This document shows positions 1-8,711 of a stretch of 64,000 nt of DNA, in pieces; the first letter of the stretch is position 1; each line of letters begins with the position of its first letter. A program made the position numbers and the translations under genes. The stretch is from NCBI GenBank assembly GCA_934717855.1, contig CAKUZI010000001.1:62001-126000 (forward strand), given 5' to 3'. The DNA comes from an uncultured Candidatus Melainabacteria bacterium. GTDB taxonomy: Bacteria > Cyanobacteriota > Vampirovibrionia > Gastranaerophilales > Gastranaerophilaceae. The notes under the pieces are model-generated. The model was not told the DNA's origin. It saw only the letters and a program-made list of their open reading frames with translations, and did not search any database.

Positions 1-518
1 ATATTACGCCACCTGATTTTGAAACAAGAGTTGCTATTCTTGCAAATTTGGCAGAACAGGCAGGTGTGAAAGCCGGGTTTGAGGTTTTTGAATACATTGC
101 GAAAAACTTTGTAAATAACGTGAGAGAACTTGAGGGCGCATTTAACAAGGTTAGTGCATATGCAGATATTGAAAAAACAGATGTTACTCTTGAATTTGCT
201 AAAAAAGTTTTGAATTGTGAACAAATTCGAGATGAATTAACAATTGAAAAAGTGGCAAGAGCTGTTGGAGACTATTATGGTGTTTCTATGAAAGATTTTT
301 TGAGTTCTGCAAGAAATCAAAGAGTTTCCTCTGCTCGCCATGTTGCAGTTTATATGGCAAGAGAAATGACCGAAAAGAGTTTTGAAAGTATTGCAGAATT
401 TTTTAAGAAAAAACACACTACAATGCTTTATTCATATGAAAAAATCAAAGAAGAATTGAGAACTAATAAAGAATTGGGAAACTCTGTGTATGAAATAAGG
501 CGTTCTATTGAGGGTTAA
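1..518 (+). CDS. dnaA: Chromosomal replication initiator DnaA, C-terminal part (5' truncated by window edge)
   Basis: The frame is open from base 3 and ends at TAA 516-518, so the start lies outside the window. What remains is the end of the AAA+ domain (PPDFETRVAILANLAEQAGV reads like the sensor II region) and all of domain IV, the DnaA-box-binding helix-turn-helix (RNQRVSSARHVAVYMAREMT, then KKKHTTMLYSYEKI). DnaA opens the replication origin. Odd point: the nearly invariant Asp of the DHTT signature is Lys here (KHTT). The next gene is ruvA, 6 bp downstream, not dnaN; no cluster of DnaA boxes was seen. Confidence 0.93.
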   Translation, partial: ITPPDFETRVAILANLAEQAGVKAGFEVFEYIAKNFVNNVRELEGAFNKVSAYADIEKTDVTLEFAKKVLNCEQIRDELTIEKVARAVGDYYGVSMKDFLSSARNQRVSSARHVAVYMAREMTEKSFESIAEFFKKKHTTMLYSYEKIKEELRTNKELGNSVYEIRRSIEG

Positions 519-524
519 AGTATT

Positions 525-1142
525 ATGTATGATTATATAAAAGGCATTTTGGCGAATAAAACAAATTCAACTAAAGGGACATATATTACGATAGAGACTG
601 CCGGTATAGGTTATCTTTTGGAAGTTACAACTAGAGATTTTAAAGAAGTTGCTGATGGGAATGTAAAAATATATACTGTTCTTTTGCACCGTGAAGATAA
701 GATGAGTTTATGCGGTTTTTTGCATAAAGAAGACAGAGATATATTTAATATTTTAACATCGGTTTCCGGTGTTGGCGCAAAGATGGCTTTAACATTGTTA
801 GACGAGTTTGAATCGTCTGAGCTTATAGGTTTTGTTATAGATGGTAATTATAAAGAAATAACAAGAGCAAAGGGAGTAGGGACAAAACTTGCACAAAAAA
901 TTATTCTTGAATTGAAAGATAAGTTAATGAATTATCAAACAAAAGAACCTATTAAAATTACATCAATTACCCCTCAAAAAGTTGATAATCAGGCAGTTGA
1001 AGACGCTCAAATGGTTCTCGTTTCATTGGGCTATGAAAGAAAAGAAATTCAAAATGCAATAACCAAAGCTCTTGCAACTCTAAACGACAAAGCTTCAGCT
1101 GAAGAAATTCTTAAAGAAGCCTTGAGAGTTTTATCAATTTAG
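525..1142 (+). CDS. ruvA: Holliday junction branch migration protein RuvA
   Basis: 205 aa, the usual RuvA length. RuvA tetramers bind Holliday junctions and load the RuvB motor. An N-terminal OB-fold (MYDYIKGILANK start, internal YLLEVTT) is followed by two helix-hairpin-helix motifs, SVSGVGAKMALTLL and AKGVGTKLAQKIILELKDKL, then a flexible linker and the C-terminal RuvB-binding domain (VSLGYERKEIQNAI). It starts 6 bp after dnaA and is probably cotranscribed. A 15-bp terminator hairpin follows. ruvB and ruvC are not in the window. Confidence 0.95.
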   Translation: MYDYIKGILANKTNSTKGTYITIETAGIGYLLEVTTRDFKEVADGNVKIYTVLLHREDKMSLCGFLHKEDRDIFNILTSVSGVGAKMALTLLDEFESSELIGFVIDGNYKEITRAKGVGTKLAQKIILELKDKLMNYQTKEPIKITSITPQKVDNQAVEDAQMVLVSLGYERKEIQNAITKALATLNDKASAEEILKEALRVLSI

Positions 1143-1153
1143 TTTGTTTTGAA

Positions 1154-1191
1154 AAAATCCTTTTTCTTATGTTTACAAGAAAAAGGATTTT
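1154..1191. terminator. Bidirectional intrinsic terminator between ruvA and pilD
   Basis: Perfect 15-bp arms at 1154-1168 and 1177-1191 around an 8-nt loop, with T-rich sequence on both sides. It lies between convergent ruvA and the prepilin peptidase gene and can serve both. Confidence 0.8.
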
Positions 1192-1219
1192 AGTTTGTTT
1201 TTATCTATAATAGTGTTAT

Positions 1220-2215
1220 TTACAAAATCAAAGCTATAAATGCTGCAACAACCATTGCAGGTCCAAATGGCATGTATGTTCTGTTTTCAGGTTTTTCTCT
1301 CAAGCCTTTAAAGATTAATGCACAAGAAACAATACCTAATACTGCTAAGATTAAAGCTCCAATTGAATATAAAATTACCTTTTCTACAGTAATTACTCTA
1401 AAATGTTGTAGTGAATAAAAAGCTATTGCATATATACAAAACAATGAGAATGAAATTAAAGTTTTCCATTCTCTGTTTTTAACAAGTCCTTTTATAAAAA
1501 TAGGTAAGAATAAAATCACTTGAATTAGTACAGATAAAGCAAGAACTACTAATAAAGTTCTCCAGCCAAACATTGCTCCCAACCCAGCAGCAATAAATGT
1601 ATCACCCTCGCCAAATGCTCTAGTACCGGCAACCAAATATCCTGCGCGCGCACAAACTTCAAGAATAACTGCACCAGCCAAAGCTCCTAAAATAGACATT
1701 GACAGAGGGTTGTTTAATAAAACATATTTTGAAAATTCTAGAGGAGTACCTGCTATATGGACTTGATAAATTGCTGTTGCAGTTATGAAAAGCGCATATA
1801 AAAGTCCAAAACCTAAAAGAGTGTAGGTATGGACATCATAAACAACTTTTTCTTTTATGTCTGTTCCCGCAATAACAATTAATAATGCAGCAAAAATCCA
1901 AGCAAATAAAGTATCAATACTTAAACCGAATTTCATAAACAAAATTGTGTAGATTATACCTGTTATAAGTTCTATTATCGGATATTGAATACTAATTGGT
2001 TCTTTGCAAAATGCGCATTTGCCACGCAAAAATATATAAGAAAAAACGGGAATGTTATGCCACCACTTTAAAGGTGTTTGACATTTAGGGCACTTTGAAG
2101 CCGGAAAAACAATTGATTCTTCCGATAAAGTTCTTAAAATTACTACATTCAAAAAACTTCCAATGCATAATCCGGTAGCAAATACCAGTGCAAGTATTGT
2201 TATAAGTGCGCCCAT
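1220..2215 (-). CDS. pilD: Prepilin peptidase (A24 family, PilD/GspO type)
   Basis: 331 aa integral membrane aspartic peptidase that cleaves and N-methylates type IV prepilins and pseudopilins. The N-terminal domain has the two zinc-binding CxxC pairs (KCPKC, KCAFC) of bifunctional PilD. Catalytic Asp candidates are in AGTDIKEKVVYDVHT and in the GEGD motif (AFGEGDTFIAAGLGAMFG). About eight hydrophobic segments are present. GGAG lies 9 nt before ATG. It is 13 bp downstream of the sigma factor gene on the same strand. Likely substrates in this window are the prepilins at 7804, 33733 and 40270. Confidence 0.93.
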   Translation of the reverse strand: MGALITILALVFATGLCIGSFLNVVILRTLSEESIVFPASKCPKCQTPLKWWHNIPVFSYIFLRGKCAFCKEPISIQYPIIELITGIIYTILFMKFGLSIDTLFAWIFAALLIVIAGTDIKEKVVYDVHTYTLLGFGLLYALFITATAIYQVHIAGTPLEFSKYVLLNNPLSMSILGALAGAVILEVCARAGYLVAGTRAFGEGDTFIAAGLGAMFGWRTLLVVLALSVLIQVILFLPIFIKGLVKNREWKTLISFSLFCIYAIAFYSLQHFRVITVEKVILYSIGALILAVLGIVSCALIFKGLREKPENRTYMPFGPAMVVAAFIALIL

Positions 2216-2228
2216 TATTAATATCTCC

Positions 2229-3026
2229 TTAATTTTCGTCTTTAGATTTAATTATTTCGTACATTTTATTTAATGCTTTTTTTAATCTTCTTGAAACCTG
2301 CATTTGAGAAATATGGATTTTCTCTGAGATTTCTCGTTGGTTTAAATCTTGATAATAACTCATTTTGATTATTTCTTGCAATTCTTGTGGCAATTTTTTT
2401 ATAGCTTCTGCAAGCATAATTTTATTTTCATATGAGTTCATAAATTCTTGGTAATCGCCTGCAGGTATTTTGTCGATTAGTGTCAAATCGTCATCATCAA
2501 CAGATGAAGTCGCTTGGTCTAAAGAAAGAGTTGTCTTGCATAAATCAATAGCCATAACTTCATGAACTTTTGTTGCAGGAATTCCTACAACTTCGGCAAT
2601 TTGTTCTTCTGATGGCTCTTCTATTCCCTTTTCTTTTAGATGTTTAACTGCAGAGCTTATTTTAAACACAAGTTCTTGTAATTCTCTTGGAGCTTTGATA
2701 ATAGAGGCTTTGTCTCTTAAATAGTGTTTTATTTCTCCTCGAATAAAATATGAAGCATAAGTTCTAAACCTAGTATTTTTTTCAGGATTAAAGAATTCAA
2801 TTGCTTTTATTAGTCCGATAGAACCTACTTGAACCAAATCTTCGTTAGGAATTCCTGATTGGGCTGAAATATTTCCGGCAATTTTTTTAACAAGACGCAT
2901 TCCTGTTTCAACAATATGCAAGTGAAGCATGCGTTTTTTCTTCTCATCTTTACAATCAATATAGATAAGAATTAATGTATCTAAATCTTCGCTTTTATTT
3001 TTACTCTCTATCAAATTCTTCTCCAT
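2229..3026 (-). CDS. Alternative sigma factor, SigF/SigB-like group 3
   Basis: 265 aa sigma-70 family protein with region 2 (EDLVQVGSIGLIKAIEFF, FRTYASYFIRGEIKHYLRD), region 3 (IKAPRELQELVFKI) and region 4 (NQREISEKIHISQMQVSRRL). Lack of region 1.1 and the RGEIKHYLRD form match the SigB/SigF class. Cyanobacterial SigF controls type IV pili, which fits its position directly upstream of the prepilin peptidase gene (13 bp). A TATAAT about 10 nt before ATG and no Shine-Dalgarno suggest a very short or absent leader. Its promoter specificity is unknown. Confidence 0.88.
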   Translation of the reverse strand: MEKNLIESKNKSEDLDTLILIYIDCKDEKKKRMLHLHIVETGMRLVKKIAGNISAQSGIPNEDLVQVGSIGLIKAIEFFNPEKNTRFRTYASYFIRGEIKHYLRDKASIIKAPRELQELVFKISSAVKHLKEKGIEEPSEEQIAEVVGIPATKVHEVMAIDLCKTTLSLDQATSSVDDDDLTLIDKIPAGDYQEFMNSYENKIMLAEAIKKLPQELQEIIKMSYYQDLNQREISEKIHISQMQVSRRLKKALNKMYEIIKSKDEN

Positions 3027-3139
3027 TATAGTTTATATTATATCATAATTTTTTCATTTTAAATCATTAAAAATATGTAAATAATACATTTGCATGAGAA
3101 ATTTTTGTGTTAAGATGAATTAATAAATGGAGTAGAAAA

Positions 3140-3421
3140 ATGATTACAATAAAAGATGTAGAACATGTTGCAAAACTTGCAAGACTAGAATTAACAGAAG
3201 AAGAAAAAGAACTTTATACAAAGCAATTGGGCGATGTATTAAAATATGTTGACCAAATGAATGAAGTTGACACTTCAAATGTAAAACCGATGACTCAGGT
3301 TATTGATTTTTGTAATGTTATGAGGGAAGACAAAGTCGTTCAAGAAATCAGCAAAGAAGCTTTAATGTCAAATGCACCTGAAGTTGAAGGTGATTTCTTT
3401 AAAGTTCCAAAAATTAATTAG
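3140..3421 (+). CDS. gatC: Aspartyl/glutamyl-tRNA amidotransferase subunit C
   Basis: 93 aa, normal length for GatC, which stabilises GatAB in transamidating Glu-tRNA(Gln) or Asp-tRNA(Asn). The family pattern is clear: VEHVAKLARLELTEEEKE at the start, LGDVLKYVDQMNEVDT in the middle and the conserved P-x-F-x-V-P-K-close (GDFFKVPKIN). GGAG lies 8 nt before ATG. gatA and gatB are elsewhere. Transcribed divergently from the sigma factor gene. Confidence 0.93.
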   Translation: MITIKDVEHVAKLARLELTEEEKELYTKQLGDVLKYVDQMNEVDTSNVKPMTQVIDFCNVMREDKVVQEISKEALMSNAPEVEGDFFKVPKIN

Positions 3422-3478
3422 TTGTATCCCCCCTATTTTTATGGGATGGGTAAAAGTATTGATTTCTAGGCAGGGTAA

Positions 3479-5131
<1,653 letters not shown>

Positions 5132-5158
5132 ATTTAAGTATAGTTTGTATAAAATAAA

Positions 5159-5190
5159 AGCAAGAGTTTTGGCTCTTGCTTTTTATTTTT
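5159..5190 (+). terminator. Intrinsic terminator of pyrG
   Basis: 8-bp stem AGCAAGAG / CTCTTGCT (5159-5166 and 5173-5180), 6-nt loop, then a T-rich tail. It faces the 3' end of the convergent peptidase gene. Confidence 0.85.
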
Positions 5191-5207
5191 GATTTATTTG
5201 TTTAATA

Positions 5208-6371
5208 TTATTTGTTGAATTTCTTAAACAATTCTGTTAATAGTTCGTGACCTTTTAAAATTGTTTTATATTCCAAATATTCATTCTTTGAATGCATGTT
5301 GCAAACAGTTGCCAATCCAAGTAAATACGGAATAAATTTTTCATCATTTGCGTTTGTTTTGTTTGCATAAATGTGAGTTTCTGCACCGGCATGAAATGAT
5401 GTGATATCTGGAGTTACACCAACTTTATTTGCAACTTTTTCAAAAATTGCAGGAATATAATCATCATCAACTTTTTCAAATGGAGGAAGATGTTCTTCAA
5501 ATTCAATAGTTGCTTGAGCAAGTTCTTTGTTTTTGATATTAAATTCATCTACAGTTAAAGTCATTTTGCTTTTTAATTCTTCTTCTTTTTTACGACTAGA
5601 ACTTCTTATTGAATAATTTGCCTGAGCATCTGTGTTAATAATATTTGTAACATTAATATTTCCTGCTGAAATTCCACCAATGTTGCAAGAAGTTACTACT
5701 TGTCCATCTTCTTCATAGAAAACGCCTTGAGGTAAATCCGAAATTAGATCAGCGATTAATTTGGCAGAATTTGCTCGTTTTTTATCTCCGATGTCGATTC
5801 CGGAATGCCCGCCTTTAAAGCTGTGAACTTTGATTTTTGCAAGAGTGTAACTGGCACCAGCAACTTCGCATTGCCCAAGGGTGTCGCTATCCAAAACTAA
5901 AACATATTTAGATTTAAAGTTTTTAAGGTTTGCATTTCGAATTCCTGAAAGTCCGTTTTCTTCGTCTCGAGTGAACATAACTTCTAAACCGCCATGTTCT
6001 AAATCACTGGTTGCAAGTTCTTTCGCGAAAAGTAGAGCATTCGCAACGCCGGCTTTGTCATCTCCGCCAAGAGTTCTACCTTCTGCATGAATATTCCCAT
6101 CTTCGTCAAGATAGGTTTTGACAGGGCTGTCATCTCCGATTACGTCCATATGGGCAGATAGCATAAGCGGAGCTTTTGTTGTGTCTGTCGCAGGTATATT
6201 TATAACAACATTTCCAAAATCATCGAATTTGCAGTTTATTTTATTTTCATCGCAATAATTTTTAATCCATTGTGCAACTTTTTCTTCGTGCATAGACGGA
6301 GATGGTACTTCTGCCAAATTGCAAAATAGATCAATTAATTCGTATTCTTTTCTTATTTTTTCAATAGTCAT
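5208..6371 (-). CDS. M20 family zinc peptidase, PepT-like
   Basis: 387 aa cytosolic co-catalytic metallopeptidase that removes residues from short peptides. Zinc ligands and catalytic residues are visible: LSAHMDVIGDD (His, Asp), GRTLGGDDKAGVA (bridging Asp), FTRDEENGLSG (general base Glu, Glu ligand), VLDSDTLG and SFHAGAETHIYANK near the C-terminus. A dimerisation lid (KIKVHSFKGGHSGIDI) lies mid-protein. It resembles the peptidase T / YqjE-like group of Firmicutes; exact substrate is unknown. Monocistronic, convergent with pyrG. Confidence 0.87.
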   Translation of the reverse strand: MTIEKIRKEYELIDLFCNLAEVPSPSMHEEKVAQWIKNYCDENKINCKFDDFGNVVINIPATDTTKAPLMLSAHMDVIGDDSPVKTYLDEDGNIHAEGRTLGGDDKAGVANALLFAKELATSDLEHGGLEVMFTRDEENGLSGIRNANLKNFKSKYVLVLDSDTLGQCEVAGASYTLAKIKVHSFKGGHSGIDIGDKKRANSAKLIADLISDLPQGVFYEEDGQVVTSCNIGGISAGNINVTNIINTDAQANYSIRSSSRKKEEELKSKMTLTVDEFNIKNKELAQATIEFEEHLPPFEKVDDDYIPAIFEKVANKVGVTPDITSFHAGAETHIYANKTNANDEKFIPYLLGLATVCNMHSKNEYLEYKTILKGHELLTELFKKFNK

Positions 6372-6518
6372 ATAAAACCTCTCTACTGTGTACTGTTGCG
6401 TTTTGTCTTACGCTAATCTAAATTCTAACAGCTTTATTGTAGCATTTTTTTTGACTTTTGCAAGTAAAGCGATTTGTAAACTTTTATTAAGACAAGTTTA
6501 AAAAGTCTAAAACGCAGG

Positions 6519-6524
6519 TATAAT
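6519..6524 (+). promoter_or_regulatory. TATAAT -10 element upstream of the (CATAG)n repeat
   Basis: A consensus TATAAT with a poor -35. It would start RNA at about 6531, inside the pentanucleotide repeat. It is a second possible promoter for the 6642 gene, upstream of the bipartite element. Confidence 0.4.
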
Positions 6525-6528
6525 GCCT

Positions 6529-6560
6529 CATAGCATAGCATAGCATAGCATAGCATAGCA
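6529..6560. repeat. Pentanucleotide tandem repeat (CATAG)6+
   Basis: Six complete CATAG units plus a partial one. Short arms GCCTC (6525-6529) and GAGGC (6564-6568) flank it and could form a hairpin. It lies between a TATAAT box and the bipartite promoter of the 6642 gene. Such tracts vary in copy number by slipped-strand mispairing. Confidence 0.9.
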
Positions 6561-6574
6561 TGCGAGGCGAGGTG

Positions 6575-6612
6575 TAAATTTTCAAAAATCGATTTCGTTT
6601 ATCTAAATATAG
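6575..6612 (+). promoter_or_regulatory. Bipartite GCAATTTT/TTATAT-type promoter element (site A)
   Basis: TAAATTTT at 6575-6582, 16 nt, then TTATCTAAATATAG at 6599-6612. Same 16-nt spacing as the other copies, with two mismatches in the first box. It ends 29 nt before the ATG of the 6642 gene. Confidence 0.6.
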
Positions 6613-6641
6613 GGGATTAAATAAACGAAAGGGGAAATATT

Positions 6642-7664
6642 ATGGTATCTTTAGGTCGTCTTGTTTTTAAGACTACAGGTGTTATGTCTAATCGAGGATT
6701 GCTGAAAAATAGTAGAAAAATTGGTACGGCTATTGCAGAAAGAATGAAACAATCCGGAGGGACAATAGAAACTCAAGAAGTTGAACAAATAATATCTGAT
6801 ACAATTGGTAAAAAAGCTGCTCGAAAAATAAAAATTTTTGGTTCGAAAGATGTTGCAAGAGCTTATATGGAAAAGCAAAAAAATAAAGCTGCAGATATAG
6901 AACAGATATTTAAAGAAGCAGGAGGAGTTACAATTCCGGAAAATTATAGCAGACGAGCAGGTGTTTATCTTAATAGATCTTGTATAGATGAGTTTGTTGG
7001 TGGAAATTCTCAACTCGCATCAGCATTTGAGGTTAATACTTTAGCGCATGAAATTCAACATGCAATGACAGCAACATCAGGGAAAACAAGTTTGCCAAAA
7101 TCAATTGGTAGATTTTCTTTTGGACGCAAGCAAATAGACAAACTTGTGCAAAAGGCAAGAACTCTTGATTTACAAAAGAAGTATATGGATTTGCAATTAG
7201 AGTGTATGAAAACAATTCAAAAAGAGAAACCTGTTAGTGAAGCAGAAATTATAAAAACTTTGTATGCAAAAGGGATTTTGCAAGTTGGGAAAGATAAAGA
7301 AAACGCATTTATTTTAAAACATTTAAAAAGAGTATATGAAGATGAATATAGGTCTTATCGAGTTGGAAATGAAGCTATGACCGCATTTTCAGATTCAATA
7401 ATGCCAGAAAGAATAATCCACGTGAATGATTTATATAGGGATTTAGTTAAAGTTACAGGCAAAGAGCTTAAACATGCCAGATTAAATCAAGTAAGGCGCT
7501 TCTTCGGGTTCAAAACTAATACGGCGCGAGAACAGGCTATTATTCAGGAATATGAAGCTCAGCAGGCTGCGAAACTTGCAGAGCAGGCAAAAGCAAATAA
7601 CTTTGCAAAGTCTGTTATGGGGTCGAATAGAAAAGTCAAGGCTTTCACTCCTACAGAAAGTTGA
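6642..7664 (+). CDS. Uncharacterised zincin-like protein (HEIQH motif), no signal peptide
   Basis: 340 aa, not recognised as a named family. An HExxH motif (H136-E-I-Q-H140 in NTLAHEIQHAM) suggests a zinc metallopeptidase-like fold; a third zinc ligand cannot be fixed by eye. The N-terminus is basic and moderately hydrophobic but lacks a Sec-type cleavage site. The C-terminal 60 residues are Ala/Gln/Lys rich (QQAAKLAEQAKANN). AAAGGGG lies 6 nt before ATG. Preceded by a pentanucleotide repeat and a bipartite promoter element. Could be an exported effector-like protease; function unproven. Confidence 0.6.
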   Translation: MVSLGRLVFKTTGVMSNRGLLKNSRKIGTAIAERMKQSGGTIETQEVEQIISDTIGKKAARKIKIFGSKDVARAYMEKQKNKAADIEQIFKEAGGVTIPENYSRRAGVYLNRSCIDEFVGGNSQLASAFEVNTLAHEIQHAMTATSGKTSLPKSIGRFSFGRKQIDKLVQKARTLDLQKKYMDLQLECMKTIQKEKPVSEAEIIKTLYAKGILQVGKDKENAFILKHLKRVYEDEYRSYRVGNEAMTAFSDSIMPERIIHVNDLYRDLVKVTGKELKHARLNQVRRFFGFKTNTAREQAIIQEYEAQQAAKLAEQAKANNFAKSVMGSNRKVKAFTPTES

Positions 7665-7737
7665 TATGAAAAGTATTTAGCCCATGAGGGCTCAAATCAA
7701 TTGAATTGTGTCTTATTGTGTATTAACTAAAACAAAA

Positions 7738-7776
7738 TCTGCAATGACTGATATTGTTGATATTCATCATTGCAGA
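7738..7776. terminator. Bidirectional intrinsic terminator
   Basis: 10-bp perfect arms TCTGCAATGA / TCATTGCAGA (7738-7747 and 7767-7776), partly self-complementary 19-nt loop and T-rich flanks on both strands. Lies between the convergent 6642 gene and the prepilin gene. Confidence 0.75.
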
Positions 7777-7803
7777 CTTTATTTTAGTTTGAAAATTGTT
7801 TTA

Positions 7804-8637
7804 CTAATTTTTACCGATCATTTTGATTCTATTGTCGGTAGTGTAACCTCCATCTTCAATAACCATACAATTTCCTTGGGTGATTTTTCTTCCACCGCCA
7901 TCGTTTCCGCTCAATTTAAAAGTATATAAATCGTATCCCCACTTATTAGGGCCTTTTAGTCCGTTGATGTCAACCATAAAATTGGTTCCGCCATACCCGA
8001 TTATTGTAATACCATCTTGTAGCACAATAGCCTTTTGATTTCCAATATTAGAAGCTCGATACCCTGGACAACCTGCCGAAATTTGAGAAGCGTAATCATC
8101 TTCACCTGTGAATAAATCCTTTTGAGTTTGACTTAAATTCCCAAAATTTTTAACTTTAATTTGATCAAATCCTTTGTACTCAGAAGAATAACATTTATTA
8201 TTTCCTCCGTTTGAATCACAAGTCTTAGCAACTTTTAATGTTTTCTTTGCTTGAGTCCAAAATGCATAACAGTCTCCAAATTTTCCCCAAATATCTGATG
8301 GAACCGGTGTATTTGGGTCATTCATAACAACTCCATTTTTTCCATTTTCTCTATCTGTTATGCAGACATCTGCGGCATTTCTTGAGTCATCGCAATTATA
8401 TTGACCATTATAAGGGTTGTTAATCCATTCATAACACTCTGTTGTATAATCCAAGTCAGCGTTAACTTTTTGTGTCATGTTAGATAGGATACTATAAGCT
8501 TTTTTAAATTGATTCATCAATACTTTGTCTTGAACTTTTGCGATAACCGTAGGCATTGTAATCGCTGCAACAACACCAATAATTCCAAGGGTAATCAACA
8601 CTTCTGCTAAAGTAAATGCTTGTGTTTTTTTTAACAT
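7804..8637 (-). CDS. Type IV prepilin / pseudopilin-like protein
   Basis: 277 aa. It has a short basic leader, then the class III signal AFTLAEVLITLGIIGVVAAI with Glu at +5 of the mature protein. The residue before the cleavage point is Ala rather than the usual Gly. The globular part is Cys-rich, and its C-terminal half (DGITIIGYGGTNFMVDINGLKGPNKWG, in two stretches) matches the equivalent part of the 40270 prepilin. Substrate for the prepilin peptidase at 1220. Pilus versus secretion pseudopilin cannot be decided here. Confidence 0.85.
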   Translation of the reverse strand: MLKKTQAFTLAEVLITLGIIGVVAAITMPTVIAKVQDKVLMNQFKKAYSILSNMTQKVNADLDYTTECYEWINNPYNGQYNCDDSRNAADVCITDRENGKNGVVMNDPNTPVPSDIWGKFGDCYAFWTQAKKTLKVAKTCDSNGGNNKCYSSEYKGFDQIKVKNFGNLSQTQKDLFTGEDDYASQISAGCPGYRASNIGNQKAIVLQDGITIIGYGGTNFMVDINGLKGPNKWGYDLYTFKLSGNDGGGRKITQGNCMVIEDGGYTTDNRIKMIGKN

Positions 8638-8672
8638 ATATCAGCTCCTCTTAAGTTATATACGAGTATATT

Positions 8673-8701
8673 CTACCCAAAAATCTAAAGATTGCAACAG
8701 T
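8673..8701 (-). promoter_or_regulatory. Sigma-70-type promoter of the 7804 prepilin gene
   Basis: On the minus strand TTGCAA, 16 nt, TAGAAT, about 35 nt before the start codon. A GAGGAG ribosome site follows. Confidence 0.5.
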
Positions 8702-8711
8702 TATATGAATT

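Noticed and set aside
3427..3452. C6/GGGATGGG pairing as a gatC terminator
   Set aside because: Pairing is weak and no T-run follows.
5881..6090. 69-aa plus-strand ORF inside the M20 peptidase gene
   Set aside because: Lies wholly antisense to a well-supported gene with no start signals.
8638..8711. Bipartite element before the 7804 prepilin (GCAATCTT on the minus strand)
   Set aside because: The second half is missing at 16 nt, and a normal TTGCAA-N16-TAGAAT promoter explains the same bases.
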